This document shows, piece by piece, positions 42,128 through 42,335 of a stretch of 42,335 nt of DNA. The stretch is taken from the NCBI RefSeq assembly GCF_005116645.1, contig NZ_SWCM01000025.1, positions 1-42,335 of the forward strand, given 5' to 3'. Under the pieces are notes generated by a model. It did not search any database and was not told where the DNA came from. It saw only the letters and a list, made by a program, of their open reading frames with translations. Every line of letters starts with the position of its first letter. The stretch's first letter is position 1. This stretch comes from Desulfopila sp. IMCC35006 (GTDB taxonomy: Bacteria; Desulfobacterota; Desulfobulbia; Desulfobulbales; Desulfocapsaceae). The position numbers were made by a program, and so were the translations under genes.

Positions 42128-42335
42128 CGTGAATGAACTTATCCCGCAATGCTGTTGGGCGGGGTTAGTGACTAACCACTAATCCTCTTGTGCCGTTTAC
42201 AAGGAAAGAATTTCGTGAATGAACTTATCCCCGTCAAGCGAGGACTAAACAGAGTCCCGCAATGCTGTTGGGCGGGGTTAGTGACTAACCACTAATCCTC
42301 TTGTGCTGTTTACAAGGAAAGAATTTCGTGAATGA
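42101..42335. repeat. Noncoding tandem repeats running off the right edge
   Basis: The unit CTTGTGCTGTTTACAAGG... starts at 42101, 42187 and 42300 (spacing 86 and 113 bp; the second unit carries an extra 27-bp segment). Each complete unit also contains GCAATGCTGTTGGGCGGGG and the perfect palindrome GGTTAGTGACTAACC. Copies differ by one or two bases. The third is cut by the window end, so the array may be longer. It is not a CRISPR: the intervening sequences are themselves repeated. Confidence 0.8.

Noticed and set aside
42101-42335. Possible CRISPR array or integron attC sites at the right edge
   Set aside because: The sequences between repeats are themselves repeated and vary only by a 27-bp segment, so there are no unique spacers; no cas or integrase gene is near, and the GGTTAG palindrome lacks the attC architecture.

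Overview
The window looks like chromosome from a Gram-negative, biofilm-forming bacterium, most likely one of the Desulfobacterota (for example a Desulfobulbales sulfate reducer or disproportionator). This rests on gene style only: a PrsT-like TPR lipoprotein beside an exopolysaccharide cluster, RpoN (sigma-54) promoters joined to GEMM-I cyclic-di-GMP riboswitches, a type I secretion locus, and a fadD-fadN-fadA-fadE style beta-oxidation cluster. No rRNA, tRNA or other taxonomic marker is present, so the assignment is an inference.

Layout. (1) 1-3.1 kb: IS debris (a frameshifted, 3'-truncated IS4-type transposase and an IS1595-type N-terminal fragment) around an O-antigen ligase/polymerase-like membrane protein. 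(2) 3.1-10.8 kb, minus strand: an AT-rich exopolysaccharide cluster with a pyruvyl transferase, GT2 and GT4 glycosyltransferases, two different polysaccharide-deacetylase-like proteins, a FemAB/GNAT-like transferase and a Gfo/Idh/MocA sugar oxidoreductase. Several of these genes are translationally coupled. (3) 11.1-13.5 kb, plus strand: a large TPR lipoprotein resembling PrsT. (4) 13.5-16.9 kb, minus strand: two paralogous secreted fibronectin-III proteins, one 653 aa with Ig-like and lectin-like repeats and one only 119 aa. Each sits behind its own sigma-54 promoter and c-di-GMP riboswitch. A small membrane HAMP protein lies just upstream. (5) 17.1-19.8 kb: a GH17-GT2 fusion glucan synthase of NdvB type. 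(6) 19.9-21.1 kb: two different convergent YefM/YoeB toxin-antitoxin modules. (7) 21.6-33.6 kb: a type I secretion ABC transporter, its HlyD adaptor, an unknown lipoprotein, a membrane-anchored conserved hypothetical protein and a 1959-aa lipase-RTX protein. Two copies of a structured repeat flank the last two genes. (8) 33.9-42.1 kb: a DUF423 membrane protein, then the fatty-acid degradation cluster behind a strong sigma-70 promoter overlapped by ACGTTA-type palindromes. Tandem noncoding repeats run off the right edge.

How it fits together. Regions 2-5 read as a matrix-building locus: polysaccharide synthesis and modification, a PEP-CTERM-type TPR accessory protein, c-di-GMP-controlled secreted adhesin-like proteins and a beta-glucan synthase. 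Regions 7 and 8 pair a secreted calcium-binding lipase with acyl-CoA ligase and beta-oxidation enzymes, so lipid hydrolysis outside the cell could feed fatty-acid catabolism inside. That link is inferred from gene order and family function only.

The most unusual element is the duplicated sigma-54 promoter plus GEMM-I riboswitch plus fibronectin-III module at 15.5-16.3 kb.
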